Positions 9,152 through 19,913 of a stretch of DNA of 64,000 bases are shown in pieces (position 1 is the stretch's first letter; the number at the start of each line of letters is the position of its first letter). The DNA comes from Cytophaga hutchinsonii ATCC 33406 (GTDB lineage: Bacteria > Bacteroidota > Bacteroidia > Cytophagales > Cytophagaceae): assembly GCF_000014145.1 (NCBI RefSeq), contig NC_008255.1:3302001-3366000 (forward strand), written 5' to 3'. Under the pieces are notes generated by a model. It was given only the letters and a program-made list of their open reading frames with translations. It was not told where the DNA came from and did no database searches. A program made the position numbers and the translations under genes.

Positions 9152-12100
9152 ATGGAAGAAATTGAATTTTTAAAAAAATCGCTCCAAGAGGAGATAATAT
9201 CTAGGAAACAGCTTGAAATAGAGCTTGAGAAAAACAAGTTAGAAATAGAAAAACTGAAGAAGAAGTTTAGTAATTCACATAAAGAAATATTAGAGAATTA
9301 TATAAGAAAAGAACAAGACTTATTATCCAATTCGTCTCGCTTGTCTTCTTTAATTGTGAACCTTGATTCTGCAATTTTATTAGAGGATGAAAACCGAAAA
9401 ATTGTTTTAGTAAATCAAAAGTTTTGTGACATTTTTGGTATTCCACTATCACCTCAGGAATTGATTGGAACAGACTGCTCCAATTCTGCACAACAATCAA
9501 AAATAAAATTTAAAAATCCTGACCAATTCATCTCTAGAATTGAAGAGTTACTAGAAAATAAAAAAAAAGTACTTTCTGATGAGCTTCAATTAATTGATGG
9601 AAAAATATTAAAACGAGACTTCATACCTGTTTACCATAATAATGAATATCTCGGACACTTATGGAATTATGAAGATCTAACGAATTACATTAATGTAAAA
9701 AAGAAAATTGAAAGTTTATCCCGTTTCCCGAAAGAAAGCCCAAACCCAATCCTCCGCTGCTCCGCTGATGGAATGGTAATTTATGCAAACGCTGCTGCAA
9801 AACCTTTCGTCTCTGTTTTATCAACTACAAAATACAATTCCAACAATAATGTCACTTATGATTCTCTCGTATCAAATGTAAAAGCAAGTTTTAAAACCCG
9901 GATGCTTTTAAAAAATGAAATCCGTATAAAAGATAGAACGTATAATGTTTCTTATGTTCCGGTAGAACATGAAGACTACGTTAATATCTATGCAACTGAT
10001 ATTACCAGCACGAAAGAATCTGAAGAAAAAATTTACTTGCTAAAAGAATTGCTAAATCAACTCGATGAATTTATCCAGGTAATTGACAAAGAAGGAAATT
10101 TTGTTTTTATTAATGAAAGCAGTGCGAATAGATTTCAACGAACAATTGAAGAATTTGAAACATTGAACATAAAAAATATTGTTCCTTCTTTTTACAACAA
10201 TATGACCTGGGAAGAACAATTTGATTTTTTTAAACAAAAACAAAATTTTTTGCTTGAATCAACCCATACCAAACCTGATAAAACTTCTTATCCCATTGAA
10301 TCAAGTGTTAAGTATACAACTGTTCATGAGAAAGAATACATCATTTCTTTCTCAAAAGACATTAGTGAAAGAAAACGCACTGAACAAGCACTGCAAGATC
10401 AGAAACAATTCTATGAAGATATTTTAAATAACATTCCGTCTGACATTGCTGTGTTTAACACAAATTACCAATATCTATATGTTAATCCTGCTGCAATTAA
10501 AGATGAGGAAACACGCAAATGGATTATTGGAAAGACAGATCTGGATTATTGCAGATATAGAGGAAAAGATGATTCCTTAGCGATCATGCGTCGAAAAAAC
10601 CATGATATTCTTCATGAATTTAAAAAACCTATTGAGTGGGAAGATGTTTTTACCGATAAAGACGGAAATGTCAGTTATGTATTAAGAAAATTCCACCCTG
10701 TTTTGGATGAAAATGACAATATCAAAATTATCATTGGGAATGGAATAAACATAACTGAAATAAAACAAGTGCAAGAAAAACTTGCTAAGAGCGAAGAGTT
10801 GTATAGACTCGTTATTCATGCAGCAAACGATGGAATCTGGGATTGGGATATCGCTTCCGGAAGTTTATACCTCAGTGAGCGTTGGAAATCTATGCTAGGC
10901 TATACGGATGAAACATTAGCAAATCATATATCTTCCTGGGAAAAAACAATGCATCCGGATGATCTATCAATAGCAAAAGAAATTTTACAGAACCATTTCG
11001 AAAAACGAAAACCATATAACTATACATTAAGATATTTACATGTTGATGGTTCTATTCGTTGGATCATGTGCAGAGGTTTTGCAATTCGAAACAGAAAAGG
11101 AGAACCATATAGAATGGTTGGTAGCTGCACAGATGTGACAGATACACAAATAGCAGAAGAAAAATTAAAAGAAAATGAAGAAAAACTACAAGCAATTTTC
11201 AATCACTCTCATGATGCAAAATTTTTAGTTGATCCCTGCACAAATAAAATTATTGAGTTTAATAAACGAACTCTTGAACTATTTGAAACGGACAAACCTG
11301 ATACATTATATACTATTCCTCTTACATCTCTTAGAAAATATCCACTAACTGACGCTGAATTGGCAGACACTCAGAACCAGTTTAAACAACTTGGATATTG
11401 GAATCAGGAAGTCCTTTATATAACACAAAAGAAAAATGAATTTTGGGGAAACATTGTTGCTAAAACAATATTTATTAATAAGAAAGAAGTAATTCTTGTC
11501 CGAATTACAGATATATCTGAAAACAAAAAAATTGAGCAGGAACTGATCAAAGCCAAGCAAATTGCTGAAGAATCAACAAAAGCGAAAGAAATGTTCTTAG
11601 CTAATATGAGTCATGAAATTCGTACTCCAATGAATGGTATACTTGGTATGGCTGAACTGATTTCGCGAACATCCTTAGATGTTACACAAAAGAAACATGT
11701 TCAGCTGATTAAAAATAGTGCGGATAATTTATTGATTATTATTAATGACATTTTAGATATAGCAAAAATTGAATCCGGAAAACTAACCATTGAACAAATT
11801 CCATTTGATATTTGTGAAGTAATAAAAAGTGCTATTCAGACCTTAACCTACAAAGCAGAAGAAAAAGGTATTGATTTGATTATACATCCAATTAAACTCG
11901 ACCATAGAGTTGTTATTGGCGATCCATTCAGACTTACACAAGCACTTTTGAATTTAATTAACAATGCGATTAAATTTACCGAAAACGGTTCCGTAGAAAT
12001 CAGTGGACGCATTCCGCATTCCAGTTCAACGGACATCACATTTGAATTTACCGTTAAAGATACGGGGATAGGTATACCTCAGGAAAAATTAGACAGCATT

Positions 12101-13105
12101 TTTGAAGGATTTACTCAAGCATCCCCTGATACATCCAGAAAATATGGAGGAACGGGACTTGGACTTACTATCAGTAAGAACTTAATTCAGATGCAAGGTG
12201 GTAACATTTGGGTTGAAAGCGTTGTTGGCAAAGGAAGTAAATTTATTTTTTCAATCACATATAAAAAAGGTGATCTGTTAGATGTCTCTCCAAACAATAA
12301 AAATAAAATTAACCTATATCAACTTCATGATTTAAAAGTATTATTAGCTGAAGACAATGAAGTCAATCAATATTTTGCAAAAACATTGATGGATGAAATT
12401 GGTGTAAAGGTAGATGTTGCTAATAATGGCATTGAAGCCTTTCAGTTCTTTGAACAAAATGAATATGACATTATTTTAATGGACATACAAATGCCGTATA
12501 TGGGGGGTATTGAGACAACATCAAAAATCAGATCGCACGCAAATAAAACGAAAGCAAAAATTCCAATTATTGCTTTAACTGCAAATGCACTTGTTGGTGA
12601 TTCTGAAAAATATATTGAAGCCGGAATGAGTGATTATATTTCTAAACCATTTGATCGGGAAACACTATTTAGAAAATTACAACTACATGCAGGTTCAAAC
12701 AAAAATATCTTTCAAGATGCAAAGAACATCCATTTATTTCAATCCGATACCAATGACGCATATCTACCAAACTATAGTCATTTAGAAAAAAACTTTCAAA
12801 ATAACACCGTTTTTCTCAAAAAAATATTTACGTTATTCATTGAATCAACACCAGAAATTGTAAACGAATTAAAATTATTTTCTGAAGGTAAGGATTATGA
12901 AAAACTACAAGCAACAGCACACAAGTTAAAAGCCAGCGTTGATGCATTCAAAATTGTAGCATTACATCAAACAATAAGAAATATCGAAAAATTCGCAGCA
13001 AACAAAACCAATCTGGATGAAATACCTGATTTAGTTAAATCTACAGATGATATACTTAAAATTGCTCAAGAAGATATCACAAAAAAATTAAAACAAATAG
13101 AATAA
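9152..13105 (+). CDS. Cytosolic hybrid histidine kinase with multiple PAS domains, receiver and Hpt domains
   Basis: 1317 residues from the ATG at 9152 (a TTG lies seven codons earlier). The order is an N-terminal coiled coil (about 1-55), six PAS-like modules up to about residue 800 (one reading NDGIWDWDIASGSLYLSERW), HisKA with the phospho-His in FLANMSHEIRTPMNG (near 820), HATPase_c with NNAIKFTENG and TGLGL, a receiver domain with the Asp in IILMDIQMP (near 1110), and an Hpt domain with the His in ATAHKLKASVDAF (near 1253). No transmembrane segment is seen, so it probably senses an internal signal through PAS ligands. No DNA-binding output domain is encoded here; the membrane-anchored receiver at 225-749 is one possible partner, but that is inference. 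Confidence 0.9.
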   Translation: MEEIEFLKKSLQEEIISRKQLEIELEKNKLEIEKLKKKFSNSHKEILENYIRKEQDLLSNSSRLSSLIVNLDSAILLEDENRKIVLVNQKFCDIFGIPLSPQELIGTDCSNSAQQSKIKFKNPDQFISRIEELLENKKKVLSDELQLIDGKILKRDFIPVYHNNEYLGHLWNYEDLTNYINVKKKIESLSRFPKESPNPILRCSADGMVIYANAAAKPFVSVLSTTKYNSNNNVTYDSLVSNVKASFKTRMLLKNEIRIKDRTYNVSYVPVEHEDYVNIYATDITSTKESEEKIYLLKELLNQLDEFIQVIDKEGNFVFINESSANRFQRTIEEFETLNIKNIVPSFYNNMTWEEQFDFFKQKQNFLLESTHTKPDKTSYPIESSVKYTTVHEKEYIISFSKDISERKRTEQALQDQKQFYEDILNNIPSDIAVFNTNYQYLYVNPAAIKDEETRKWIIGKTDLDYCRYRGKDDSLAIMRRKNHDILHEFKKPIEWEDVFTDKDGNVSYVLRKFHPVLDENDNIKIIIGNGINITEIKQVQEKLAKSEELYRLVIHAANDGIWDWDIASGSLYLSERWKSMLGYTDETLANHISSWEKTMHPDDLSIAKEILQNHFEKRKPYNYTLRYLHVDGSIRWIMCRGFAIRNRKGEPYRMVGSCTDVTDTQIAEEKLKENEEKLQAIFNHSHDAKFLVDPCTNKIIEFNKRTLELFETDKPDTLYTIPLTSLRKYPLTDAELADTQNQFKQLGYWNQEVLYITQKKNEFWGNIVAKTIFINKKEVILVRITDISENKKIEQELIKAKQIAEESTKAKEMFLANMSHEIRTPMNGILGMAELISRTSLDVTQKKHVQLIKNSADNLLIIINDILDIAKIESGKLTIEQIPFDICEVIKSAIQTLTYKAEEKGIDLIIHPIKLDHRVVIGDPFRLTQALLNLINNAIKFTENGSVEISGRIPHSSSTDITFEFTVKDTGIGIPQEKLDSIFEGFTQASPDTSRKYGGTGLGLTISKNLIQMQGGNIWVESVVGKGSKFIFSITYKKGDLLDVSPNNKNKINLYQLHDLKVLLAEDNEVNQYFAKTLMDEIGVKVDVANNGIEAFQFFEQNEYDIILMDIQMPYMGGIETTSKIRSHANKTKAKIPIIALTANALVGDSEKYIEAGMSDYISKPFDRETLFRKLQLHAGSNKNIFQDAKNIHLFQSDTNDAYLPNYSHLEKNFQNNTVFLKKIFTLFIESTPEIVNELKLFSEGKDYEKLQATAHKLKASVDAFKIVALHQTIRNIEKFAANKTNLDEIPDLVKSTDDILKIAQEDITKKLKQIE

Positions 13106-13108
13106 TAA

Positions 13109-13150
13109 AAAATCCCATGCCGATATAGCTATCGGCATGGGATTTTTTTA
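13109..13150. terminator. Bidirectional intrinsic terminator
   Basis: A perfect 15-bp stem (13111-13125 with 13130-13144, loop TAGC) is flanked by an A-run on the left and a T-run on the right. It ends both the histidine kinase gene (+) and fbp (-). Confidence 0.93.
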
Positions 13151-13155
13151 TTATT

Positions 13156-14196
13156 CTATTTTAGCCGATACACATTCAGTCCGACATTCATTTGTATAAA
13201 GGCTTCTACTTTTTCAACCATATTTTTTGAACCGATGATGATGCCTGTGCGTTGATGAATGTTTGTAGGTTCAATATCTAAAATTCTACCTTCACCATCG
13301 ATAGCCTTCCCGCCAGCCTGTTCTACAATAAATGCCAACGGATTGCATTCATACATCAAACGTAATTTACCTAATGGATATTTAGCCGTTGCCGGATACA
13401 TAAAAATTCCCCCTTTAATTAAATTTCTATGAAAATCTGCAACCATAGATCCTATGTATCTTGATGAATATGGACGGCTTGTTTCAAAATCAGGTGTTTT
13501 ACAATAGTAAATATATTCTTGTATTTCGCGAGGAAAATCTGCGTAGTTACCTTCATTAACAGAATAAATAAAACCATCTTCCGGGATTTTCAAGTTGGGG
13601 TGTGATAAACAAAACTCTCCGATTGAAGGATCCAATGTAAATCCATTCACTCCATCACCCGTAGTATACACCATCATCGTAGATGAGCCATAAATAATGT
13701 ATCCTGCAGCAACTTGCTTATTACCTACTTGCATACAATCAACAGTCTCTCCTGGACCAGATTCAGAAACTCTACGATAAATTGAAAAAATACTACCTAT
13801 TGCTACATTCACATCAATATTTGAAGATCCATCTAAAGGATCTATAAGTACAACATAATTTGATTTTGAATGGCCATTATTTTCGATCGGAATTATATCT
13901 GTATTTTCTTCCGAAGCAATAGCACAACATTGCCCCCCAGATCGAAGAGCTGAGATAAATTGATCATTTGCATACACATCCAATTTTTTCACTTCTTCAT
14001 TCTGCACATTCATTCCCCCTTCCATTCCTAAAATATCAAGCAGTCCAGCTTTATTAACTTCACGATTGATGATTTTAGCTGCAACAGCAATGTCATTTAG
14101 TATTTTGGACAAATCACCTGATGCACCAAATACATGCTTTTGACTTTCAGTAATAAATTGAACTAAGGTTTTTACAGTTGATAAATTGCGTTCCAT
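13156..14196 (-). CDS. fbp: Fructose-1,6-bisphosphatase, class I
   Basis: 346 residues, the normal family length. It has the metal-binding signature [20 protein letters not shown], the acidic NEEV/SEENTD regions, and the C-terminal substrate-site block [21 protein letters not shown]. The enzyme hydrolyses fructose-1,6-bisphosphate to fructose-6-phosphate in gluconeogenesis and acts in the cytosol. The gene stands alone, convergent with the histidine kinase and divergent from the secreted FG-GAP protein. It has no functional link to its neighbours beyond general carbon supply for polysaccharide. Confidence 0.96.
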   Translation of the reverse strand: MERNLSTVKTLVQFITESQKHVFGASGDLSKILNDIAVAAKIINREVNKAGLLDILGMEGGMNVQNEEVKKLDVYANDQFISALRSGGQCCAIASEENTDIIPIENNGHSKSNYVVLIDPLDGSSNIDVNVAIGSIFSIYRRVSESGPGETVDCMQVGNKQVAAGYIIYGSSTMMVYTTGDGVNGFTLDPSIGEFCLSHPNLKIPEDGFIYSVNEGNYADFPREIQEYIYYCKTPDFETSRPYSSRYIGSMVADFHRNLIKGGIFMYPATAKYPLGKLRLMYECNPLAFIVEQAGGKAIDGEGRILDIEPTNIHQRTGIIIGSKNMVEKVEAFIQMNVGLNVYRLK

Positions 14197-14527
14197 AATT
14201 TTATACGTTTAATGAATGTTCATGAATAGCTTTAACTGTAATAGATATTTTCATGAATGATGCCCGAAATTAAAAACCTTTAAATAACACTTTCGACACA
14301 TAAAAAATATTTTAAACGAATCAATTCATGGAAATTATTTCCAGATTCTGGAAAATATAATGATTTAGAATTACACACAGAATTCCATTTTTTAGAAATG
14401 TTTTCCTAATTCCAGATAAGGTAAATATTTAAATAAGCAAAAAATGGCTTATACTTCTGGTAAAATCATTTTTAAACTCTTGGCATGCTTCTTATTCATT
14501 GATTGTCTAAATCAAACTTTTACCGCT
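14197..14527. promoter_or_regulatory. Divergent intergenic region with palindromic site TTTCCA-N5-TGGAAA (copy 3)
   Basis: An AT-rich region between fbp (-) and the FG-GAP surface protein (+). It holds a perfect palindrome at 14338-14354 (TTTCCA gattc TGGAAA) and a weaker relative (TTCCA...TAGAAA) near 14385-14400. The upstream in-frame extension to 14444 is not needed, because a good signal peptide begins at 14528. Nothing else recognisable. Confidence 0.5.
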
Positions 14528-17500
14528 ATGAAAAACATTCTTCATACTCTTATTATTTTAGTGCTTTCAACAGCCTGCATTCAATCTGCATTTGCTACAG
14601 GCGAACCTGCAACAAAGTTCAATATTTTCATTCCACCAAATAACGATAGCAATCATAGAGATGTCTGTTTGATCGTAACAGCTATTTACGATAGTACTAT
14701 ATTTCAGATTATAGATGATGGAATGGATGGCGATACAGATGACTCTAAGGCAGGTATGTTAATGGCAGGACAATCTTATATTTTATATATCCGAGATAAT
14801 GGCATTAACGATGATAACCCAAGCGCAAGTAATGGAATAAAAAAACAGGATGGTGATTATTTTATTATAACAGCGAACAATTTAATTCTTGCATCTCAAT
14901 CAACCGATTCTGATTGGCAACACGATTGGGTACCTTCAATCAGTGGAACAGGTTTGGGTACAAAATTTATTATCTACGCACCCAAAATCAGTTCGTCACA
15001 ACGCGATGTAAATGTAATGGCATATGAAGATTCCACAATGATCACAATCAGGCGCATCTCAAATACACCAACAACAACTTCCGGAACAACGAATGTTGAT
15101 ATGTTCACTTCAACTGTAGTTGCGCAAAGATTAATTAATAAAGGACAAGATATTATTTATTATTCCAAAGAAGGGCGTGATCTACTGGTAAGCGGCCATA
15201 CCTATGTAATTGAATCAAACAAACCGGTTACAACTCAGTACGGAGCACTTTTTGGTAATGAGCGTGATGGTGGCGGATATGTGCCTTCATCTAATGGCAG
15301 CTGCTCGGGAGATCTTTTTTATTTTACTGTTCCGTACCAAGTAACTACTGAGCAGGAAATTCGAATCGTATCCTGGAGCGACAATAATGCTGTTATTCTG
15401 GAACGATATGTAAATGGAACCTGGATCAATGTCAAAAATTTTAATCCGTTAAACTATATGAAGTCTGGTGAATGGATTGGTAAAACAAATGGCCAAACAT
15501 ATGCAACAGTATTCAGAGTTAGTTGTTCTCCCGGTAAAAAAGTTTCTGTTTTTGAAGCCAATTGGATGGAAACCGGCTCCGTAGGAACTTCTGACATTGC
15601 AACAATGGCTTCTGCGGAAAACGGGAAAGCTTCAGGGAAAAAGTTTTTGGTTTATATGGCTCCTCCAGGATATGAACAGAATGTATTAGACCCATTTACC
15701 AATAAAAAACTTACGCAAAATACCCATGCATATTTATTTGCCAATTCAAATGAAGCAACTGTTGTGACAGTGAAAGATGCATATACAAACGGAACCCATT
15801 TTTCAAAAACATTTACAATTGCAGCTGGCAGATACGCAGATTGTTCTTTAACTCTTACGGAATGGAAAAACATTTATAACGGAACCGGAACAACTGCAGC
15901 AGGTGCAGAAAGACCCTATTTAATTATTGAATCGACCGAAGAGGTTGCTGTGATGGTTACTAATTTTAATGATAATTGGATGATGTATTTCGGTTCTTCT
16001 CAAGTAAAAGGATTTAGTCAAACAGGTAGTACTTCAACACCTAAAACAATTCCAGGAAATGAAGTTCAAATAACTAATAACTTAATTATTGAATCAAACA
16101 CAACAAATGCATCCGTTGAAATAGTTGTTGGCTCTGGTTTAATACCCGTCTCTTCTCAATTGATTAATACAACTACTTCATCTAGTATTACCGGAACTAT
16201 TACTACAACCAATGACAATAGCTCAATTACATTTGCTACCATTCCAGTAATGAATACTACAGATACATATGTAATACATACCACTGTTATTCCGGCATTA
16301 GTATATAACGATGGGAATTCTATTCCGGATATGACCGTATTAAGTGTTGAAACAGTTTTAACAGGAACTGTAAACGGCGAAACACAACAGTCAATCTCTT
16401 CAACAGGAATAACCGATAATTCCGCCAACACAAGTAATTTTATTTTTAGTAAAATGACTACGGGGATTTTATCAACCGATAAAACTACATCCTGGACTTC
16501 TAATTGGGTGGACGCTGATGGAGATGGAGACGATGACCTATTTGTAACAGAAAATACAAAAGCCATACAAAACATTTTATACATTAATAATGGAAATAGA
16601 ACGTTTACAAAAAGGAATTCCGGAATATTTACATCATCCTCCGACCGTGCAGCATCTATTTCTTCATCCTGGGCAGATACAGATAATGATGGAGATATAG
16701 ATTTTGTTGTTGCAAACAATGGCAACCCAACAAACTTTTTATATACAAATAATGGAAATGGTAGCTTCAGCCGCATAAATAACTCTGCCATCAATTCAAC
16801 AGTGGGTTATTATCATGGAGTTTCTTTTGCCGATTATGACAACGATGGCTTTGTCGATCTATTTATGACAGATTATATGCCTACACGTTTCAATCGTTTA
16901 TTTCATAACAATGGAGATGGCACATTTACTGAAATACTAAACTCTCCTATTGTTGCTGAAGCCAGTTATAGTATTACGGGAAGTTGGGCTGATTATGACA
17001 AAGATGGAGATCAGGATTTATTTGTTGTAAACGACAAAGGCTTTTCAAATACGTTATATCAAAATAAAGGAAATGGAATATTTGAGAAAGTAAATTCTAT
17101 TGTATCATCTGACAATGGATTTTCTGTATCTGCATGTTGGGGAGATTATGATAACGACAATGATTTAGATCTGTATGTTACAAATTCAAATTCAGATGCA
17201 TTCCTATACAATAATGCAGGAGATGGCACATTCACTAAAATCACAAACTCAATAATTACAAAGACCGGAAATGGTGCTACTCATGGTACAAACTGGGTAG
17301 ACATTGACAAAGATGGAGATCTTGATCTATACTTTGTTGCAAATAATAAAACAAAGGCACTCTACATAAACAACGGTAATGGTGTATTCACTAAAAAGAT
17401 TACCGAACTACTGAACTCAAGTAAAGGAAGCTGTTACGGTCATACTTGGTCGGATTTTGATAAAGACGGAGACATGGATGTATTTGTAACCACGTTGAAT

Positions 17501-19171
17501 AACGAAACAAATACATTGTATACAAATAATGGAAACAGTAATAAATGGATCGAAGCAAAATTAACAGGTACAGCTTCAAATAAAAGTGCTATAGGTGGGC
17601 GCATTGAAGTATTTGCTAGAATTCATGGTACACCTATCTGGCAAATGCGCGAAATAAATGCACAATCCGGATTGGGAGGACAAAATTCATTAACACAACA
17701 TTTTGGACTAGCAGATGCAGGAATTATTGATAGCATGATCATCTATTGGCCATCTGGTTTTATTCAACGACTAAGTGATATACCAAGTAACCAAATACTT
17801 TCTATCACTGAACCTAACAGTAGTATCTTAAAAGGAATTGTATTCAATGATCTAAATCACAATTGTATTTACGATAGCGGAGAAGAAATCGTATCAGGAA
17901 AAAAAGTATTGATTCAACCAGGTAATATATATTGTGCCACTAATAACTCAGGTATATATGAAGTGCATGTCCCAACTGGAACATATACTGTTAGTCTGGT
18001 TGCCGATACATATTGGAGATCTACCTGTTCAACATCAACAACTACTATTACACAAATTGGACAAATCATCACTGCAGGTCCAATAGCAGCAAGATCAAAT
18101 GGCAATCAACGCCAAGATATGGGAATAACAATTTCACCAACAAGTTTGCGTCGTGGATTTAAAAATCAATTGAAAATTCAATACTCAAATTCAGGAAATT
18201 TAACGTCTGTAAAAGATACCATTCGAATGATTGTTCCAAATGATATTTTCATACTTCAGTCTTCTATCCCATGGAATAACATTTCAAATGGAAATGAATA
18301 TCAATGGTATATTGATCCAATGGAAGCAGGTGATACGCAAGCTATATTTTTAATAGATTCCGTTTCCGTATATGCACCTTTGGATGCATTCAGAACATTT
18401 GATGTTTCGATTTCAAATTATTCACAAGAAGAAAATTTATTGAACAATTCACAGCTTAGTTCCATGAAGATTATTGGTTCTTTCGACCCAAATGATATGA
18501 CTGTTTACCCTATGGGAGAAGGCACTCAAGGTTATGTTTCAAAAGGCACTACATTAAATTATACTATACATTTTGAAAACACAGGAAATTACCCTGCTGA
18601 CAAAGTCATTATTACATGCATCCTTTCTGAACACCTTGACAAGTCAGCATTATCTATTGAATCATCTTCTCATAGTATGTCTTATGAAATTCAGAATAAT
18701 ATTCTAACCTGCACGTTTAACCAAATAAATCTTGTAGGCAATAAACAAGATTCCTTATTAGCCCAAGGTTTTGTTCGCTTTTCAATTCCAATCAAAAACA
18801 CCAGTGCTGCAGGAAGCAGTATCACAAACCAAGCCTATATTATTTTCGATTTTAACCAACCTGTAGCAACAAATATCGTTCGGAATACAATAAAATTAAA
18901 TTTGCCCAACGATGCAGTAAGTCTTTATCCAAACCCTGCAACAACACATGTTGTGGCAGCGTTAATAAGTGCAAAAGCACAATATGAATCAATTTGTTAT
19001 ATAACATCATATACCATAGAAAATATGGACGGCAAAACAATTCGATCTATGGTAGATATTGAACAAAATGTATTAGATATTGATTTAACTGCTATTAAAA
19101 ATGGAATCTATCTGATCAAATTTTACGATTCAACTGGTCAATCTTATATAAACAGGCTTATTGTTCAATAA
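14528..19171 (+). CDS. Secreted FG-GAP/ASPIC surface protein with T9SS type A sorting domain
   Basis: 1547 residues from the ATG at 14528, chosen because a signal peptide (MKNILHTLIILVLSTAC...AFA) starts there; the frame itself opens at 14444. The N-terminal part (about 30-490) resembles the IgGFc-binding N-terminal region (GTKFIIYAPK, VTTQYGALFGNERDGGGY). Residues about 655-1000 hold seven FG-GAP/VCBS repeats with calcium-binding DxDxDGDxD loops such as WADYDKDGDQDLFV. An ASPIC/UnbV domain follows (about 1010-1090), then an SD-repeat-like segment, a DUF7619-type domain (SFDPNDM...IIFDFNQPV) and a C-terminal sorting domain beginning LYPNPATTH. It is probably exported by T9SS and attached at the cell surface. 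Ligand unknown. Confidence 0.85.
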   Translation: MKNILHTLIILVLSTACIQSAFATGEPATKFNIFIPPNNDSNHRDVCLIVTAIYDSTIFQIIDDGMDGDTDDSKAGMLMAGQSYILYIRDNGINDDNPSASNGIKKQDGDYFIITANNLILASQSTDSDWQHDWVPSISGTGLGTKFIIYAPKISSSQRDVNVMAYEDSTMITIRRISNTPTTTSGTTNVDMFTSTVVAQRLINKGQDIIYYSKEGRDLLVSGHTYVIESNKPVTTQYGALFGNERDGGGYVPSSNGSCSGDLFYFTVPYQVTTEQEIRIVSWSDNNAVILERYVNGTWINVKNFNPLNYMKSGEWIGKTNGQTYATVFRVSCSPGKKVSVFEANWMETGSVGTSDIATMASAENGKASGKKFLVYMAPPGYEQNVLDPFTNKKLTQNTHAYLFANSNEATVVTVKDAYTNGTHFSKTFTIAAGRYADCSLTLTEWKNIYNGTGTTAAGAERPYLIIESTEEVAVMVTNFNDNWMMYFGSSQVKGFSQTGSTSTPKTIPGNEVQITNNLIIESNTTNASVEIVVGSGLIPVSSQLINTTTSSSITGTITTTNDNSSITFATIPVMNTTDTYVIHTTVIPALVYNDGNSIPDMTVLSVETVLTGTVNGETQQSISSTGITDNSANTSNFIFSKMTTGILSTDKTTSWTSNWVDADGDGDDDLFVTENTKAIQNILYINNGNRTFTKRNSGIFTSSSDRAASISSSWADTDNDGDIDFVVANNGNPTNFLYTNNGNGSFSRINNSAINSTVGYYHGVSFADYDNDGFVDLFMTDYMPTRFNRLFHNNGDGTFTEILNSPIVAEASYSITGSWADYDKDGDQDLFVVNDKGFSNTLYQNKGNGIFEKVNSIVSSDNGFSVSACWGDYDNDNDLDLYVTNSNSDAFLYNNAGDGTFTKITNSIITKTGNGATHGTNWVDIDKDGDLDLYFVANNKTKALYINNGNGVFTKKITELLNSSKGSCYGHTWSDFDKDGDMDVFVTTLNNETNTLYTNNGNSNKWIEAKLTGTASNKSAIGGRIEVFARIHGTPIWQMREINAQSGLGGQNSLTQHFGLADAGIIDSMIIYWPSGFIQRLSDIPSNQILSITEPNSSILKGIVFNDLNHNCIYDSGEEIVSGKKVLIQPGNIYCATNNSGIYEVHVPTGTYTVSLVADTYWRSTCSTSTTTITQIGQIITAGPIAARSNGNQRQDMGITISPTSLRRGFKNQLKIQYSNSGNLTSVKDTIRMIVPNDIFILQSSIPWNNISNGNEYQWYIDPMEAGDTQAIFLIDSVSVYAPLDAFRTFDVSISNYSQEENLLNNSQLSSMKIIGSFDPNDMTVYPMGEGTQGYVSKGTTLNYTIHFENTGNYPADKVIITCILSEHLDKSALSIESSSHSMSYEIQNNILTCTFNQINLVGNKQDSLLAQGFVRFSIPIKNTSAAGSSITNQAYIIFDFNQPVATNIVRNTIKLNLPNDAVSLYPNPATTHVVAALISAKAQYESICYITSYTIENMDGKTIRSMVDIEQNVLDIDLTAIKNGIYLIKFYDSTGQSYINRLIVQ

Positions 19172-19185
19172 ACCTTTAAAAATTA

Positions 19186-19225
19186 AAAAGCCCTCACCTA
19201 TGGAAATATATTAATGAGGGCTTTT
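19186..19225. terminator. Bidirectional intrinsic terminator
   Basis: AAAAGCCCTCA pairs with TGAGGGCTTTT across an 18-base loop. T-runs occur on both strands, so it ends the FG-GAP gene (+) and the mini-gene at 19236-19391 (-). Confidence 0.85.
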
Positions 19226-19235
19226 GATTTTAATA

Positions 19236-19391
19236 TTATGTAGGTATAATTTCTGTTTGTTTCTTTTCAGTTTCTGTTACCTGTGAAGCTTTTATTCGCA
19301 TTCCCATATCAGATACACGAACAGTTCTAACTGTTTCTTTTTCTGCTCTTTGAGCAATAGTTGCTGGAGTTGGCGATTCGGTTTTTTTCAT
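19236..19391 (-). CDS. Mini-protein with VSDMG motif (copy A)
   Basis: 51 residues starting MKKTESPTPATIAQ; an in-frame ATG eight codons upstream (19415) is possible. The middle reads VRTVRVSDMGMRIKAS. A second mini-gene at 20706-20843 encodes IYVSDMGIGFRV at the corresponding place and also starts MKK, so the two are paralogous. The protein is polar and charged, with no signal peptide or membrane segment. It is followed directly by an intrinsic terminator, which supports it being a real gene. Function unknown; no modification enzyme is encoded nearby. Confidence 0.6.
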   Translation of the reverse strand: MKKTESPTPATIAQRAEKETVRTVRVSDMGMRIKASQVTETEKKQTEIIPT

Positions 19392-19665
19392 GGTTGTAAC
19401 AGTTTTAGTTAGCATTAGATTTTACGGTTTTAAAAAATAAACTTCTCATTTTCTAATTAATGAACAAGTATACATGGTTGTACGCTTATATGTAAAAATG
19501 AGTTATGATATAAGTTAGAAATAAATACACATTCATACATCATTCATGTGATCAAAATTATACCCGCTTATAACGATTTTAACAAAGGATAATGTAAAGC
19601 GTTATGTAAAAGTATTTTTAATAACATTAAATTAATATGCCTGCATAACAACTGTGCCGCCCGTA

Positions 19666-19851
19666 TTACTTTTTATCTTTTTGAATTTGTATATAGATGT
19701 ATACACAAAAACTAATAAAAATAACTCCGCACGTAAGCCAAACCGAATCAGGCACGCCGGCAGATGCATCGTGCGGCATGGTCAAAGAGCCTTTTCCCGG
19801 ATTAAATCCATGTTGCGTAAAATAGTATGCAAAACGTTCAAAATAATTCAA
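19666..19851 (-). CDS. Possible small single-pass membrane protein
   Basis: 61 residues. The N-terminal 35 residues are polar (NPGKGSLTMPHDASAG) and the C-terminal 26 contain one hydrophobic helix (VWLTCGVIFISFCVYIY) with a lysine-rich end. That layout suggests a small inner-membrane protein with a cytoplasmic basic tail. An ORF of 87 codons lies on the opposite strand but has a less protein-like composition. I do not recognise the family. It sits downstream of the SUFU-domain gene on the same strand, 62 bases after it. Confidence 0.4.
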   Translation of the reverse strand: MNYFERFAYYFTQHGFNPGKGSLTMPHDASAGVPDSVWLTCGVIFISFCVYIYIQIQKDKK

Positions 19852-19913
19852 TCTGCAAGTGATTATATTGTTGAAATCATAACTAACTATTTTTTAGAGA
19901 TACCGACCGATAC

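Noticed and set aside
16156-16794. A 212-codon frame antisense to the FG-GAP protein
   Set aside because: It results from the repetitive Asp/Asn-rich codons of the real gene read on the other strand; no start signal or domain.
19666-19851. PEP-CTERM-like sorting signal in the small membrane protein
   Set aside because: The VPDS...helix...lysine pattern is superficially similar, but no exosortase gene is in the window and the protein is too short to be a typical cargo.
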